From Ferrovibrio terrae (GTDB lineage Bacteria > Pseudomonadota > Alphaproteobacteria > Ferrovibrionales > Ferrovibrionaceae): a stretch of DNA of 64,000 nt. The notes below the pieces were generated by a model. That model ran no database searches and was not told where the DNA came from. It saw only the letters and a list, made by a program, of their open reading frames with translations. Location of the stretch: contig NZ_CP041636.1 of the NCBI RefSeq assembly GCF_007197755.1, positions 3,384,001 through 3,448,000 of the forward strand. Direction: 5' to 3'. The translations under genes and the position numbers were made by a program. This document shows, piece after piece, positions 1-8,424 of the stretch; position 1 is the stretch's first letter, and the number at the start of each line of letters is the position of its first letter.

Positions 1-1
1 C

Positions 2-481
2 GTTTCGAAGATGAAGCAGGCCGGTGTCGAGCTGATCTATCTCGGCGGCTATCATCCGGAAGGCGGCCTGATCGTTCGTCAGGCCAAGGAGCAGGGCCTG
101 AATGCTCCGCTCATGGGTGGTGACGCTCTGGTCGACAAGCAGTTCTGGGCGATTTCCGGCCCGGCCGGCGAAGGTTCGCTGATGACCTTCGATGCCGATC
201 CGCGCAAGAACCCGATTGCCAAGCCGCTGGTCGACAAGTTCAAGGCGCAGGGCTACGACCCGGAAGGCTACACGCTCTACACCTATGCTGCGGTTCAGGT
301 CTGGGTGCAGGCTGCCACCACGGCGAAGTCGGTGAAGACCGCTGACGTCGAGAAGGCAATGCGGGCCGGCAAGTTCCAGACCGTGCTGAATGAGATCTCG
401 TTCGACGCCAAGGGTGACACCACCTCGCCGGCGTACAAGGTCTATGTCTGGAAGAATGGCTCCTACGACTACGTGAACTAA
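2..481 (+). CDS. Branched-chain amino-acid ABC transporter substrate-binding protein, C-terminal part
   Basis: Only the last roughly 160 codons are present; the frame is open to the left edge, so the true start lies outside the window. The product resembles the C-terminal lobe of LivK-type type I periplasmic binding proteins, with the family pattern of a strand-helix-strand lobe and a closing segment 'YKVYVWKNGSYDYVN'. Such proteins capture leucine, isoleucine, valine or related ligands in the periplasm and deliver them to a LivHMGF transporter. The ligand cannot be read from this fragment. The permease and ATPase genes are not in the window. The gene ends in TAA and a strong intrinsic terminator follows, so it is the last gene of its transcript. 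Confidence 0.85.
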   Translation, partial: VSKMKQAGVELIYLGGYHPEGGLIVRQAKEQGLNAPLMGGDALVDKQFWAISGPAGEGSLMTFDADPRKNPIAKPLVDKFKAQGYDPEGYTLYTYAAVQVWVQAATTAKSVKTADVEKAMRAGKFQTVLNEISFDAKGDTTSPAYKVYVWKNGSYDYVN

Positions 482-502
482 TCTCCGTATCCGGAGAGTA
501 GG

Positions 503-545
503 GAAGCCCGGGTCGCCATTCGATATGGCCCCGGGCTTCTTTTTC
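503..545 (+). terminator. Rho-independent terminator after the binding-protein gene
   Basis: A perfect 10-bp stem (GAAGCCCGGG at 503-512 with CCCGGGCTTC at 530-539) closes a 17-nt loop and is followed directly by TTTTT. It lies 21 bases after the stop codon. Confidence 0.9.
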
Positions 546-681
546 GGACAAATGTTCGCTAATTGTACGCATGAATGAAAGATGGCAATCCGCCACGGCC
601 AAGCATTTCCCTTGTTGGTAGGGTTGGCACCTGCCACCGGATATTGTAGGGTCCGGCCGTCTTTCCCGAGGTGTCCTGCCG

Positions 682-1125
682 ATGTCCAAGCCCACGGTCG
701 CTCTCGCTGCCGATCATGCCGGTTTTGAGTTGAAAAACCTGCTGCGCGATGAGCTTAAGGCCGAGGGCTATGACGTACTCGACCTCGGCACCAATTCTTC
801 CGACAGCGTCGATTACCCCGATTTCGGCCGCCAGCTTGGCCAGACCGTGGCCGCTGGCAAGGCCGCCTTTGGCGTTGCCGTCTGCGGCAGCGGCATTGGC
901 ATCTCGATTGCCGCCAACCGCGTCACCGGTTGCCGCGCTGCCCTGGTGCACGATGCCACCAGCGCCCGGCTCTGCCGCGAGCATAACGATGCCAATGTGC
1001 TGGCGCTTGGCGCTCGCCTGATCGGCATCGAGACCGCGCGCGACTGCCTCAAGGCTTTTCTCGCCACCCCATTCGCCGGCGGCCGCCATCAGCGCCGCGT
1101 CGACAAGCTCGACCAGCCGGCCTGA
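682..1125 (+). CDS. rpiB: Ribose-5-phosphate isomerase B
   Basis: 147 aa, the usual length of RpiB/LacA-family isomerases. It interconverts ribose 5-phosphate and ribulose 5-phosphate in the non-oxidative pentose phosphate pathway. Visible hallmarks are the N-terminal '[12 protein letters not shown]' phosphate-binding region and the active-site stretch '[14 protein letters not shown]' containing the catalytic-base cysteine, followed by 'GCRAALVHD' and '[14 protein letters not shown]'. It lies 29 bases upstream of glyA on the same strand, an arrangement seen in many alphaproteobacteria, so the two are probably co-transcribed. The C-terminal 25 residues are basic and poorly conserved in the family. 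Confidence 0.95.
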   Translation: MSKPTVALAADHAGFELKNLLRDELKAEGYDVLDLGTNSSDSVDYPDFGRQLGQTVAAGKAAFGVAVCGSGIGISIAANRVTGCRAALVHDATSARLCREHNDANVLALGARLIGIETARDCLKAFLATPFAGGRHQRRVDKLDQPA

Positions 1126-1154
1126 CCGAATACAGACGCTTTAGGAGTCCGCCG

Positions 1155-2462
1155 ATGTCGAGCACCGCAGCCAAGCCAACCGTCACCCATGCCGGCTTTT
1201 TCGAGCGCACGCTCAAGCAGGCTGACCCGGAAATCTTTGACTCCATCGTCAAGGAACTGGATCGCCAGCAGAGCCAGATCGAGTTGATCGCCTCGGAAAA
1301 CATCGTCAGCCGCGCCGTGCTGGAAGCGCAGGGCTCGGTGATGACCAACAAGTATGCCGAAGGCCTGCCGGGCAAGCGCTATTACAACGGCTGTGAATTC
1401 GTCGACATCGCAGAAAACCTCGCGATCGAGCGCGCGAAGAAGATCTTCGGCTGCGGCTTCGCCAATGTGCAGCCGCATTCGGGCGCGCAGGCCAACCAGG
1501 CGGTCTTCATGGCTATGCTGAAGCCGGGCGACACCTTCATGGGCCTTGACCTCGCGGCTGGCGGCCATCTGACGCACGGCGCATCGGCCAATCAGTCGGG
1601 CAAGTGGTTCAATGTTGTCAGCTACACCGTGCGCAAGGACGACATGCGCGTTGATATGGACCAGGTTGCTCAACTGGCCGAGCAACACAAGCCGAAGCTG
1701 ATCATCGCTGGCGGGTCTGCCTATCCGCGCTTCTGGGATTTCGCGAAGTTCCGTGAGATCGCTGACAGCATAGGCGCGATCTTCATGGTCGATATGGCGC
1801 ATTTCGCCGGCCTGGTCGCGGGCGGCGCGCATCCGAGCCCGTTCCCGCATGCACATATCGCCACGACCACTACGCACAAGACGCTGCGTGGCCCGCGCGG
1901 CGGCATGGTGCTGACCAATGACGAGGCGCTGGCCAAGAAGATCAACTCGGCGGTGTTCCCCGGTCTGCAGGGTGGCCCTCTGATGCATGTGATCGCTGGT
2001 AAGGCCGTTGCCTTCGGCGAAGCGCTGACGCCTGAATTCAAGTCCTACGCCCAGGCTGTGGTCGACAACGCCAAGGCGATGGCGGCAGCGCTGCAGGAGC
2101 GGGGCTACGACCTCGTGTCCGGCGGCACCGACAATCACCTGATGCTGATCGATTTGCGATCAAAGGGTCTCAAGGGCAATGTCTGCGTCGAGAGTCTGGA
2201 ACGTGCACGCATCACTGCCAACAAGAACGGCGTGCCCTTCGATCCGGAAAAGCCGACCGTGACGTCTGGTATTCGTGTCGGCAGCCCGGCTGGCACCACG
2301 CGCGGTTTCGGCGTCGCCGAATTCCGTCAGATCGGCGGCCTGATCGCCGATGTGCTGGACGGTATTGCCAAGAAGACCAACGACAATTCCGATGTCGAAC
2401 GCGCTGTGGCGGAGAAGGTGGTGGCGCTTTGCAACCGCTTCCCCATCTATCCGCAGCTCTGA
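1155..2462 (+). CDS. glyA: Serine hydroxymethyltransferase
   Basis: 435 aa, full length for the PLP-dependent SHMT family. It converts serine and tetrahydrofolate to glycine and 5,10-methylene-tetrahydrofolate in the cytoplasm, the main source of one-carbon units. The Schiff-base lysine is Lys242 in the motif '[14 protein letters not shown]'. Other family landmarks are '[11 protein letters not shown]' (about residues 42-52), '[14 protein letters not shown]' (67-80) and '[10 protein letters not shown]' (108-117). A ribosome binding site (AGGAG) precedes the ATG. It follows rpiB and precedes nrdR by 32 bases. The glyA-nrdR-rib order is a conserved folate/riboflavin/nucleotide neighbourhood. Confidence 0.98.
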   Translation: MSSTAAKPTVTHAGFFERTLKQADPEIFDSIVKELDRQQSQIELIASENIVSRAVLEAQGSVMTNKYAEGLPGKRYYNGCEFVDIAENLAIERAKKIFGCGFANVQPHSGAQANQAVFMAMLKPGDTFMGLDLAAGGHLTHGASANQSGKWFNVVSYTVRKDDMRVDMDQVAQLAEQHKPKLIIAGGSAYPRFWDFAKFREIADSIGAIFMVDMAHFAGLVAGGAHPSPFPHAHIATTTTHKTLRGPRGGMVLTNDEALAKKINSAVFPGLQGGPLMHVIAGKAVAFGEALTPEFKSYAQAVVDNAKAMAAALQERGYDLVSGGTDNHLMLIDLRSKGLKGNVCVESLERARITANKNGVPFDPEKPTVTSGIRVGSPAGTTRGFGVAEFRQIGGLIADVLDGIAKKTNDNSDVERAVAEKVVALCNRFPIYPQL

Positions 2463-2494
2463 CACTATAATCATAAGGCGGGGGAAAACCGACC

Positions 2495-2959
2495 ATGCGT
2501 TGTCCGTTCTGCGGCAATGACGACACCCAGGTGAAGGACTCGCGGCCGACCGAAGATAACTCGGCGATCCGCCGCCGGCGCTTCTGTCCGAATTGCGGCG
2601 CGCGTTTCACTACCTTCGAACGCATTCAGCTGCGCGAGCTGACCGTGATCAAGAAGAACGGCCTGAAGGCGCCGTTTGATCGTGACAAGCTGGCGCGCTC
2701 GATCATGATCGCCACCCGCAAGCGGCCGATCGATCCCGAACGTATCGAGCGCCTGATCAACGGCATCGTGCGACGCCTTGAAAGTTCGGGCGAGAGCGAG
2801 ATCAAGTCTGACTCGATCGGCGAACTGGTGATGGATGGCCTTGCTGCACTCGACAAGGTGGCCTATGTGCGCTTCGCCTCGGTGTATCGCAACTTCCGCG
2901 AAGCCAAGGATTTCGAAGACTTCATTGGTTCGCTGAGTGGCGCCAGCGAAGATGACTGA
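2495..2959 (+). CDS. nrdR: Transcriptional repressor NrdR
   Basis: 154 aa, typical length. NrdR is a nucleotide-sensing repressor of ribonucleotide reductase genes. The zinc ribbon is complete (Cys3, Cys6, Cys31, Cys34, as CPFC and CPNC) and is followed by an ATP-cone domain over about residues 49-139 ('[16 protein letters not shown]'). Its stop codon overlaps the start of ribD by eight bases (ATGACTGA), so the two are translationally coupled. It sits between glyA and the riboflavin genes, the usual place in alphaproteobacteria. Confidence 0.97.
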   Translation: MRCPFCGNDDTQVKDSRPTEDNSAIRRRRFCPNCGARFTTFERIQLRELTVIKKNGLKAPFDRDKLARSIMIATRKRPIDPERIERLINGIVRRLESSGESEIKSDSIGELVMDGLAALDKVAYVRFASVYRNFREAKDFEDFIGSLSGASEDD

Positions 2960-4070
2960 CAAAGCCGCTGCCGCCCGGGACGAGCGCTACATGCGCATCG
3001 CGCTCGGGCTGGCGGCGCGCGGGCTGGGTAATACCTGGCCCAACCCGGCCGTCGGCTGTGTGATCGTGAAAGACGGTCGCATTGTCGGTCGCGGTTGGAC
3101 CCAGGTGGGGGGGCGCCCGCATGCCGAAACCGTCGCCCTGCAGCAGGCTGGTGAATCTGCGCGTGGCGCAACGGCCTATGTCACGCTCGAACCCTGTGCT
3201 CATCATGGCAAAACGCCGCCCTGCGCCGAAGCGCTGGTCAGCGCGGGAGTTTCTCGTTGTATTGTCGCGCTGGAAGACCCGGATGCGCGCGTGGCGGGCA
3301 GGGGGCTCACGCTGCTGCGTGAAGCCGGTATCGATGTTGCCGTCGGTTACCTGCGGAATGCCGCCGCCGAACTGAATACCGGCTTCCTGCTCAGCCGCGA
3401 ACGCAACCGTCCTGCCGTCACGCTTAAGCTGGCCGTCAGCCTCGATGGCCGCATCGGCACGCATTCCGGCGACAGCAAATGGATCACCAGTCCGGTGGCA
3501 CGTATGCGCGCCCATCTGCTGCGTGCCCAGCACGATGCCGTGATGGTGGGCAGCAATACGGCACTGCAGGACGATCCGGATCTGACCTGCCGTCTGCCGG
3601 GCCTGCCAAAACGTCCTGCCGTGCGTATTATCCTGGACGGCCGGCTGCGGCTGAGCCTGACCTCGAAAGTGGTGGCGACGGCAAAGCAGACACCGACCTG
3701 GATCATCACCCGCGAGGATGTCGAGCCGGCCCGCCGCCAGGCTTTCGAGGATTGTGGCGTCGAGGTGATCGCCGTCGAACCGGACGAAGCGGGCTTTCCG
3801 GCCCTGGCACCCGCCTTTGCCATTCTGGCCGAGCGCGGCCTGACACGGATACTGGTGGAAGGCGGCGGGAAACTGGCGGCCAGCCTGATCCGGGCCGATC
3901 TGGTCGATCGCATGATCTGGTTCCGTGCCCCCAGCGTGATCGGGGGCGACGGCCTGCCGGGAATTGCCGCTTTTGGCATCGATACCGTGGCGGAAGCGCC
4001 ACGCTGGCAGCGGGTCAGGGCTGATATTCTTGGCGATGACCTGCTGGAAACCTTCATCCGCCCCCTCTAA
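2952..4070 (+). CDS. ribD: Bifunctional diaminohydroxyphosphoribosylaminopyrimidine deaminase / 5-amino-6-(5-phosphoribosylamino)uracil reductase
   Basis: 372 aa from the ATG at 2952, chosen because it makes the usual overlap with the nrdR stop; an in-frame GTG at 2937 would add five residues. RibD carries out the second and third steps of riboflavin synthesis. The N-terminal deaminase domain has the zinc motif HAE (57-59) and [11 protein letters not shown] (81-91). The C-terminal reductase domain shows '[22 protein letters not shown]' as the substrate/NADPH region (split here from its neighbours) and '[13 protein letters not shown]'. It is the first rib gene of the operon; ribE follows after ten bases. 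No FMN riboswitch precedes it, since it overlaps nrdR. Confidence 0.97.
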   Translation: MTDKAAAARDERYMRIALGLAARGLGNTWPNPAVGCVIVKDGRIVGRGWTQVGGRPHAETVALQQAGESARGATAYVTLEPCAHHGKTPPCAEALVSAGVSRCIVALEDPDARVAGRGLTLLREAGIDVAVGYLRNAAAELNTGFLLSRERNRPAVTLKLAVSLDGRIGTHSGDSKWITSPVARMRAHLLRAQHDAVMVGSNTALQDDPDLTCRLPGLPKRPAVRIILDGRLRLSLTSKVVATAKQTPTWIITREDVEPARRQAFEDCGVEVIAVEPDEAGFPALAPAFAILAERGLTRILVEGGGKLAASLIRADLVDRMIWFRAPSVIGGDGLPGIAAFGIDTVAEAPRWQRVRADILGDDLLETFIRPL

Positions 4071-4080
4071 AACTAGGCCC

Positions 4081-4677
4081 ATGTTCACAGGCATCGTTAC
4101 CGATATCGGCACAGTGGTCGCCCGCGAGACGCGCGGCGATACCCATTTCCGCATCCGCACCCGTTATGAGACCGCCAGCATAGACATCGGCGCTTCGATT
4201 GCCTGCGCCGGCGTCTGCCTCACCGTCGTGCAGAAAAGCGCCGACTGGTTTGCCGTCGATGTCTCGGCCGAGAGTCTGTCGCGCACCACGCTGGGCAACT
4301 GGCAGGATGGCTCGACCATCAACCTCGAACGCAGTCTGAAGGTGGGTGACGAACTCGGCGGCCATATCGTGTCCGGCCATGTCGATGGCGTGGGCGAGGT
4401 GGTGGCGACGCGCAACGAAGGCGGCTCGCTGCGCATCGATTTCCGCGCGCCGGCCAGCCTTGCCGGCTTCATTGCCGAAAAGGGTTCGATCACCATCGAT
4501 GGTGCATCGCTGACCGTGAACGGCGTCGATGGCGCCGTCTTCGGCGTCAACCTGATCCCGCATACCCAACAGGTGACCACGCTCGGCAAGCTGAAGACCG
4601 GCGACAGGGTCAATCTGGAAATCGACGTGCTGGCGCGCTACGTGGCGCGGCTGCAGCAATGGAGCAAGTCGTCGTGA
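4081..4677 (+). CDS. ribE: Riboflavin synthase, alpha subunit
   Basis: 198 aa from the ATG at 4081, which gives the canonical start MFTGIVTDIG. The open frame extends further upstream into ribD, but that extension is not part of the family. The enzyme dismutates two 6,7-dimethyl-8-ribityllumazine molecules to riboflavin. It consists of two tandem lumazine-binding barrels (about residues 1-95 and 96-190), the second with 'GHIVSGHVDGVGEV'. The stop overlaps the start region of ribBA. The gene is in the ribD-ribE-ribBA-ribH order. Confidence 0.96.
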   Translation: MFTGIVTDIGTVVARETRGDTHFRIRTRYETASIDIGASIACAGVCLTVVQKSADWFAVDVSAESLSRTTLGNWQDGSTINLERSLKVGDELGGHIVSGHVDGVGEVVATRNEGGSLRIDFRAPASLAGFIAEKGSITIDGASLTVNGVDGAVFGVNLIPHTQQVTTLGKLKTGDRVNLEIDVLARYVARLQQWSKSS

Positions 4678-5804
4678 ACAGTATGGATGACATAAAGCGC
4701 TATATCGCCTCGGCCGAGGAAATCATCGAGGAGGCCCGTCAGGGCCGCATGGTAATCCTGGTCGATGAAGAAGATCGCGAGAACGAAGGCGATCTGTATA
4801 TCCCGGCCGAAATGGCCGATGCGGCCGCTATTAACTTCATGGCGAAGTACGGCCGCGGCCTGATCTGCCTGACACTGACGCGCCAGCGCATCGAGCAGCT
4901 CGGCCTGCCGCTGATGGCGCAGAACAATGCCTCGCGACATCAGACCGCTTTTACGGTTTCCATCGAGGCACGCGAAGGCGTCACCACCGGCATCTCCGCG
5001 GCCGACCGCGCGCAGACCGTGAAAGTCGCCATCGATCCTTCCAAGGGCCCGGCCGATATCGCGGTGCCCGGCCATATCTTCCCGCTGATGGCGCGCGACG
5101 GTGGCACGCTGGTGCGCGCCGGCCATACTGAAGCCGGCGTGGACATCGCGCGGCTGGCCGGCCTCAATCCGTCCGGGGTGATCTGTGAGATCATGAACGA
5201 CGACGGCACCATGGCCCGCCTGCCGGACCTGATTGCCTTCGCCCAGCATCACAATCTCAAGATCGGCACCATTGCTGACCTGATCGCCTATCGTCGCCGC
5301 CACGACAACCTGATCCAGCGTGTGGTGGAAGGCGAGATCGATAGCGTCTGGGGCGGCAAGTTCCGTATGCTGGTTTTCCGCAACCGGGTCGAATATGCCG
5401 AGCATATTGCGCTGGTAAAGGGCGACATCGCCGACGGCAATCCCGTCATGGTGCGCATGCATGCCATGAACGTGCTCGAGGATGTGCTGGGCGACCATGG
5501 CGCACGTTCGGGCGTGCTGCATGGCGCCATGCAGATGATTGGCGAAGCGGGGCGGGGCATTGTGGTTCTGATCCGCGAGCCGCGGCCGACCGCACTGTCT
5601 GACAACGTGCGCCAGAAGATGGGTGAACCAGTTGAAAAAACAGCGTATCTCCGGGATTATGGCATCGGGGCACAGATCCTGATCGATCTGGGGGTTAAGG
5701 ACATGATCGTCCTGTCAAACGTCGAACGCACCATCGTCGGTCTGGAGGGTTACGGCCTCTCGGTCGTCGAAACTCGACCGATCAAGGTTCGCAGGGAGAA
5801 CTGA
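4659..5804 (+). CDS. ribBA: 3,4-dihydroxy-2-butanone-4-phosphate synthase fused to a degenerate GTP cyclohydrolase II domain
   Basis: 381 aa if started at the ATG 4659. A GTG at 4674, ten bases after GGAG and overlapping the ribE stop, or an ATG at 4683, are equally plausible starts. The N-terminal half (to about residue 215) is an intact RibB domain with the metal/substrate loop [10 protein letters not shown] (37-46) and 'GHTEAGVD' (155-162), making dihydroxybutanone phosphate from ribulose 5-phosphate. The C-terminal half aligns with RibA, but the zinc cysteines are gone: there is no cysteine after residue 176, and the RibA HSECLTGD motif reads HAMNVLED (268-275). The catalytic QEGRGIGL-like segment is also replaced. 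GTP cyclohydrolase II activity is therefore not expected, and another RibA should exist elsewhere. Confidence 0.93.
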   Translation: MEQVVVNSMDDIKRYIASAEEIIEEARQGRMVILVDEEDRENEGDLYIPAEMADAAAINFMAKYGRGLICLTLTRQRIEQLGLPLMAQNNASRHQTAFTVSIEAREGVTTGISAADRAQTVKVAIDPSKGPADIAVPGHIFPLMARDGGTLVRAGHTEAGVDIARLAGLNPSGVICEIMNDDGTMARLPDLIAFAQHHNLKIGTIADLIAYRRRHDNLIQRVVEGEIDSVWGGKFRMLVFRNRVEYAEHIALVKGDIADGNPVMVRMHAMNVLEDVLGDHGARSGVLHGAMQMIGEAGRGIVVLIREPRPTALSDNVRQKMGEPVEKTAYLRDYGIGAQILIDLGVKDMIVLSNVERTIVGLEGYGLSVVETRPIKVRREN

Positions 5805-5808
5805 GACC

Positions 5809-6390
5809 ATGGTAGCGCGCAGGGGGAAACCGGCGGCCAAGACGGCACCGGTCAAGCAGGCAGCGGTGAAAAAGGCCAAGAAGAAATCCGGCAAGACCGC
5901 GACCTTCTCCAGCCTGGAAACCGAGATGGCAGGCGATCTCGCCATCGAGATACGCAAGCCCCGCGTGCTCATTGTCGAGGCACGGTTCTACGAGGATATT
6001 GCCGACGCGCTGTTCGAAGGCGCCAAGGCGATCATCGAAGCTTCGGATTTCGAATATGACCGGATCGACGTGCCCGGCGCCCTGGAGCTGCCGGCCGCGA
6101 TCCGCTTTGCGATGAACCGCAAGGGCGACAAGGCCTATGACGGCTTCGTCGCGCTTGGCTGCGTGATCCGTGGTGAGACAGCGCATTTCGACGTCGTGGT
6201 GAATGAGAGCGCCCGCGGCTTGCAGCAGCTGGCCATCGAGCATCAGCTTTGCATCGGCAACGGTATCATCACTGTCGAGAATGAAGAGCAGGCTTGGGAC
6301 CGCGCCCGCAAGGACCGCCAGGATAAGGGCGGCCAAGCCGCACTGGCAGCCGTGGCCATGATCGGCCTGAAGCAGTTGTTCTCGGCATGA
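5809..6390 (+). CDS. ribH: 6,7-dimethyl-8-ribityllumazine synthase with basic N-terminal extension
   Basis: 193 aa, against about 155 for most lumazine synthases. The additional part is a lysine/alanine-rich N-terminus of about 45 residues (KKAKKKSGK around residues 24-32). The catalytic core begins near residue 50 and shows ARFYEDIADALFEGA, the VPGALELPAA substrate loop, GCVIRGETAHFD with the catalytic histidine region, and NGIITVENEEQAWDRA. It condenses the RibB product with 5-amino-6-ribitylaminouracil. It starts four bases after ribBA and overlaps nusB by four bases (ATGA). Alternative internal starts (for example Met42, MAGDLAIEI) would give the standard length, so the extension needs confirmation. 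Confidence 0.95.
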   Translation: MVARRGKPAAKTAPVKQAAVKKAKKKSGKTATFSSLETEMAGDLAIEIRKPRVLIVEARFYEDIADALFEGAKAIIEASDFEYDRIDVPGALELPAAIRFAMNRKGDKAYDGFVALGCVIRGETAHFDVVVNESARGLQQLAIEHQLCIGNGIITVENEEQAWDRARKDRQDKGGQAALAAVAMIGLKQLFSA

Positions 6391-6881
6391 GTGATGGAGG
6401 GCAGCGACGGGGAGCGCGCACCGATCGCCCGGCAGGACGCCGGTCGGTCGCGCGGCTGTTTGCCGTACAGGCCCTCTATGAGATCGAATTTGGCGGCACC
6501 AACCCCGAAGCGGTGATTGCCGACTTTCGTACCAATCGTCAATCGGAAGAAATCGAAGGCGTGCAGATGCGCGAGGCCGATGCCGACTGGTTCGCCGAAG
6601 TGGTCCGTGGCGTCGCCCGGCAGCAGGCCGAAGTCGATCGTGTGATCAAGGACGCCATGCCGCGCGTCGATGCTCTCGATCGTATGGAAGCGATCCTGCG
6701 CTATGCGTTGCGGTGCGCCGCCTATGAGATCATCGCGCGTATCGATGTGCCGGCGACCACGGTGATCGACGAGTATCTCGGCATCGTACGCGCCTTTTTC
6801 GGCCCGCGCGAAATCAAGCTGGCGAATGGCGTGATCGACGCGGTGGCGCGCAAACTGCGCCCCGGCGAATTTACGGCCTGA
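6387..6881 (+). CDS. nusB: Transcription antitermination factor NusB
   Basis: 164 aa, all-helical RNA-binding factor of the NusB family. It acts with NusE (S10) at boxA RNA to allow processive transcription of rRNA operons. The family pattern is visible in 'ARLFAVQALYEIEF' near the N-terminus and 'AYEIIARIDVPATTVIDEYLGIVRAFFG' (in two halves) near the C-terminus. The start overlaps the ribH stop by four bases. ribH-nusB linkage is conserved across many bacteria. Confidence 0.96.
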   Translation: MSDGGQRRGARTDRPAGRRSVARLFAVQALYEIEFGGTNPEAVIADFRTNRQSEEIEGVQMREADADWFAEVVRGVARQQAEVDRVIKDAMPRVDALDRMEAILRYALRCAAYEIIARIDVPATTVIDEYLGIVRAFFGPREIKLANGVIDAVARKLRPGEFTA

Positions 6882-6888
6882 GGCGGTC

Positions 6889-7884
6889 ATGCCCGCGCAA
6901 ACGGGCCTTGGCGAGTTCGACCTGATCGCTCGCTATCTTGCGCCGCTCTCGACCGCTGCACCCGGTGCCTTCAATCTGCGCGACGATGCCGCTCTGCTTC
7001 CGGTTCAGCCGGGTGAGGAGCTGGTTGTCACCACCGACGCCATGATCGAAGGTGTGCATTTTCTCGCCAAGGATGGCGCGGAACGCATCGCGCGCAAACT
7101 GTTGCGCGTCAATCTGTCTGATCTCGCCGCCAAGGGCGCAAAGCCGATCGGCTATCAGCTCATTCTCGGCCTGCCGGGCACACCTGACGAAACCTGGCTA
7201 ACGCAGTTCTGCAGCGGGCTGCGCCGCGATCAGGAGGCCTTCGGTTTCCCGCTCTATGGCGGCGACACGGTGCGCAGCCCCGGCGGCATCATACTGGGCG
7301 TCACGGCTTTCGGCAGCCTGCCGGCTGGCAGCATGCTGCGTCGCTCCGGAGCACAGTCTGGCGACGATCTCTATGTGACGGGGAGCATCGGCGATGCCGC
7401 ACTCGGCCTCGAAACCAAGCTGAATCATCGCCTGTTCTCGTCGGCTGCGATGCTGTTCTTTGACTCGCGCCTGCATATCCCGACACCACGCCTTGCGCTG
7501 GGCCAGGGGCTGCGCGGCCTGGCCCATGCGGCGCTCGATGTCTCGGACGGGCTTGTGCAGGATGCCGGGCATCTCGCTGCGCAATCCAATCTGATGGCTG
7601 TCATCGAGGCCGCAGCCGTGCCGCTGTCGCTGGCCACGCGACAGGTGGTGCAGGACGATCCTGATCTGCTGGATGTCGTGCTGACCGGCGGTGACGATTA
7701 CGAACTGCTGTTCGCGGTGTCGCCCAGCCGGGCGAGCCAGATCGCTGCGCTGTCGCGTTCGGTCGGGCTGGCAGCGACCCGGATCGGCCGGCTGGAGTCC
7801 GGGCAGGGGGTTGTGGTGCAGGACCAGAGCGGCAGTCCGTTGACGCTCAATCGCACCGGTTTTCAGCATTTCGGCGGATCATAA
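6889..7884 (+). CDS. thiL: Thiamine-monophosphate kinase
   Basis: 331 aa, full length. ThiL phosphorylates thiamine monophosphate to the active cofactor thiamine diphosphate. ATP/metal-binding motifs of the AIR-synthase-like fold are present: 'LRDDAALL', TTDAMIEGVHF, 'NLSDLAAKGA', GGDTVRSPGG and ALDVSDGLVQDAGHLA. It begins eight bases after nusB and probably shares its transcript; nusB-thiL linkage is common in proteobacteria. Confidence 0.96.
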   Translation: MPAQTGLGEFDLIARYLAPLSTAAPGAFNLRDDAALLPVQPGEELVVTTDAMIEGVHFLAKDGAERIARKLLRVNLSDLAAKGAKPIGYQLILGLPGTPDETWLTQFCSGLRRDQEAFGFPLYGGDTVRSPGGIILGVTAFGSLPAGSMLRRSGAQSGDDLYVTGSIGDAALGLETKLNHRLFSSAAMLFFDSRLHIPTPRLALGQGLRGLAHAALDVSDGLVQDAGHLAAQSNLMAVIEAAAVPLSLATRQVVQDDPDLLDVVLTGGDDYELLFAVSPSRASQIAALSRSVGLAATRIGRLESGQGVVVQDQSGSPLTLNRTGFQHFGGS

Positions 7885-7933
7885 ACCCGGAATCGACTAG
7901 ACTGCCTGACGCATTGAGTCGCGGAGACCGAAT

Positions 7934-8404
7934 TTGCGCAAGATCATTCTGATCGTTGTAGGCCTGATCGTACTGGCGTCGCTCGCCGGCGGCGGCTTCG
8001 CGGTCTATATGTTCGTCTTCGCGCCGAAGCAGCAGGAACAGCCGGTGGCGGACACGAACGATCCGCCGCCCGAAGCACCGGTCAAACGCCCGGCCTTCAT
8101 TCCGCTCGAACCCTTCAGCGTGTATGTCGTGCCCGAAGGCCAGAAACCGCGCGAAGTGATGGTGATCCTGCATCTGGAAGTGCCACCGGATAACGTACCG
8201 CTGGTCAATGAACGAATGCACATGGTGCGTGATCGCTATATCCGCGAACTGCTGCGGGGCGATCCGATTGCGGTACCGTCGCGGTTTACCAGCAAGGACC
8301 TGTTTGTGTTGCGCGACCGACTGCGTGGGCCCACGGAAGAGATTCTTGGCAAGGGCGTGGTGACGCAGGTTCTGCTATTGAATATTATTACCCAGTTGAA
8401 ATAA
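7934..8404 (+). CDS. FliL-like single-pass membrane protein
   Basis: 156 aa from a TTG start at 7934, preceded by GGAG at suitable distance. There is one N-terminal membrane segment (about residues 4-28). An acidic proline-rich linker follows, then a periplasmic domain with pattern 'VMVILHLEVPPDN' and a C-terminal 'LRGPTEEILGKGVVTQVLLLNIITQLK' (in two halves) reminiscent of FliL-family flagellar proteins. No flagellar gene is nearby, so a motor role is inference from fold-level resemblance only. It lies 49 bases after thiL and 20 before an MFS transporter gene, so it may be the tail of the thiL transcript. Confidence 0.55.
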   Translation: MRKIILIVVGLIVLASLAGGGFAVYMFVFAPKQQEQPVADTNDPPPEAPVKRPAFIPLEPFSVYVVPEGQKPREVMVILHLEVPPDNVPLVNERMHMVRDRYIRELLRGDPIAVPSRFTSKDLFVLRDRLRGPTEEILGKGVVTQVLLLNIITQLK

Positions 8405-8424
8405 GTAGAATCGATCCGTCTCCC

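Noticed and set aside
2460-4081. FMN riboswitch before ribD
   Set aside because: ribD overlaps nrdR, leaving no room; no RFN-like conserved elements are visible upstream of nrdR.
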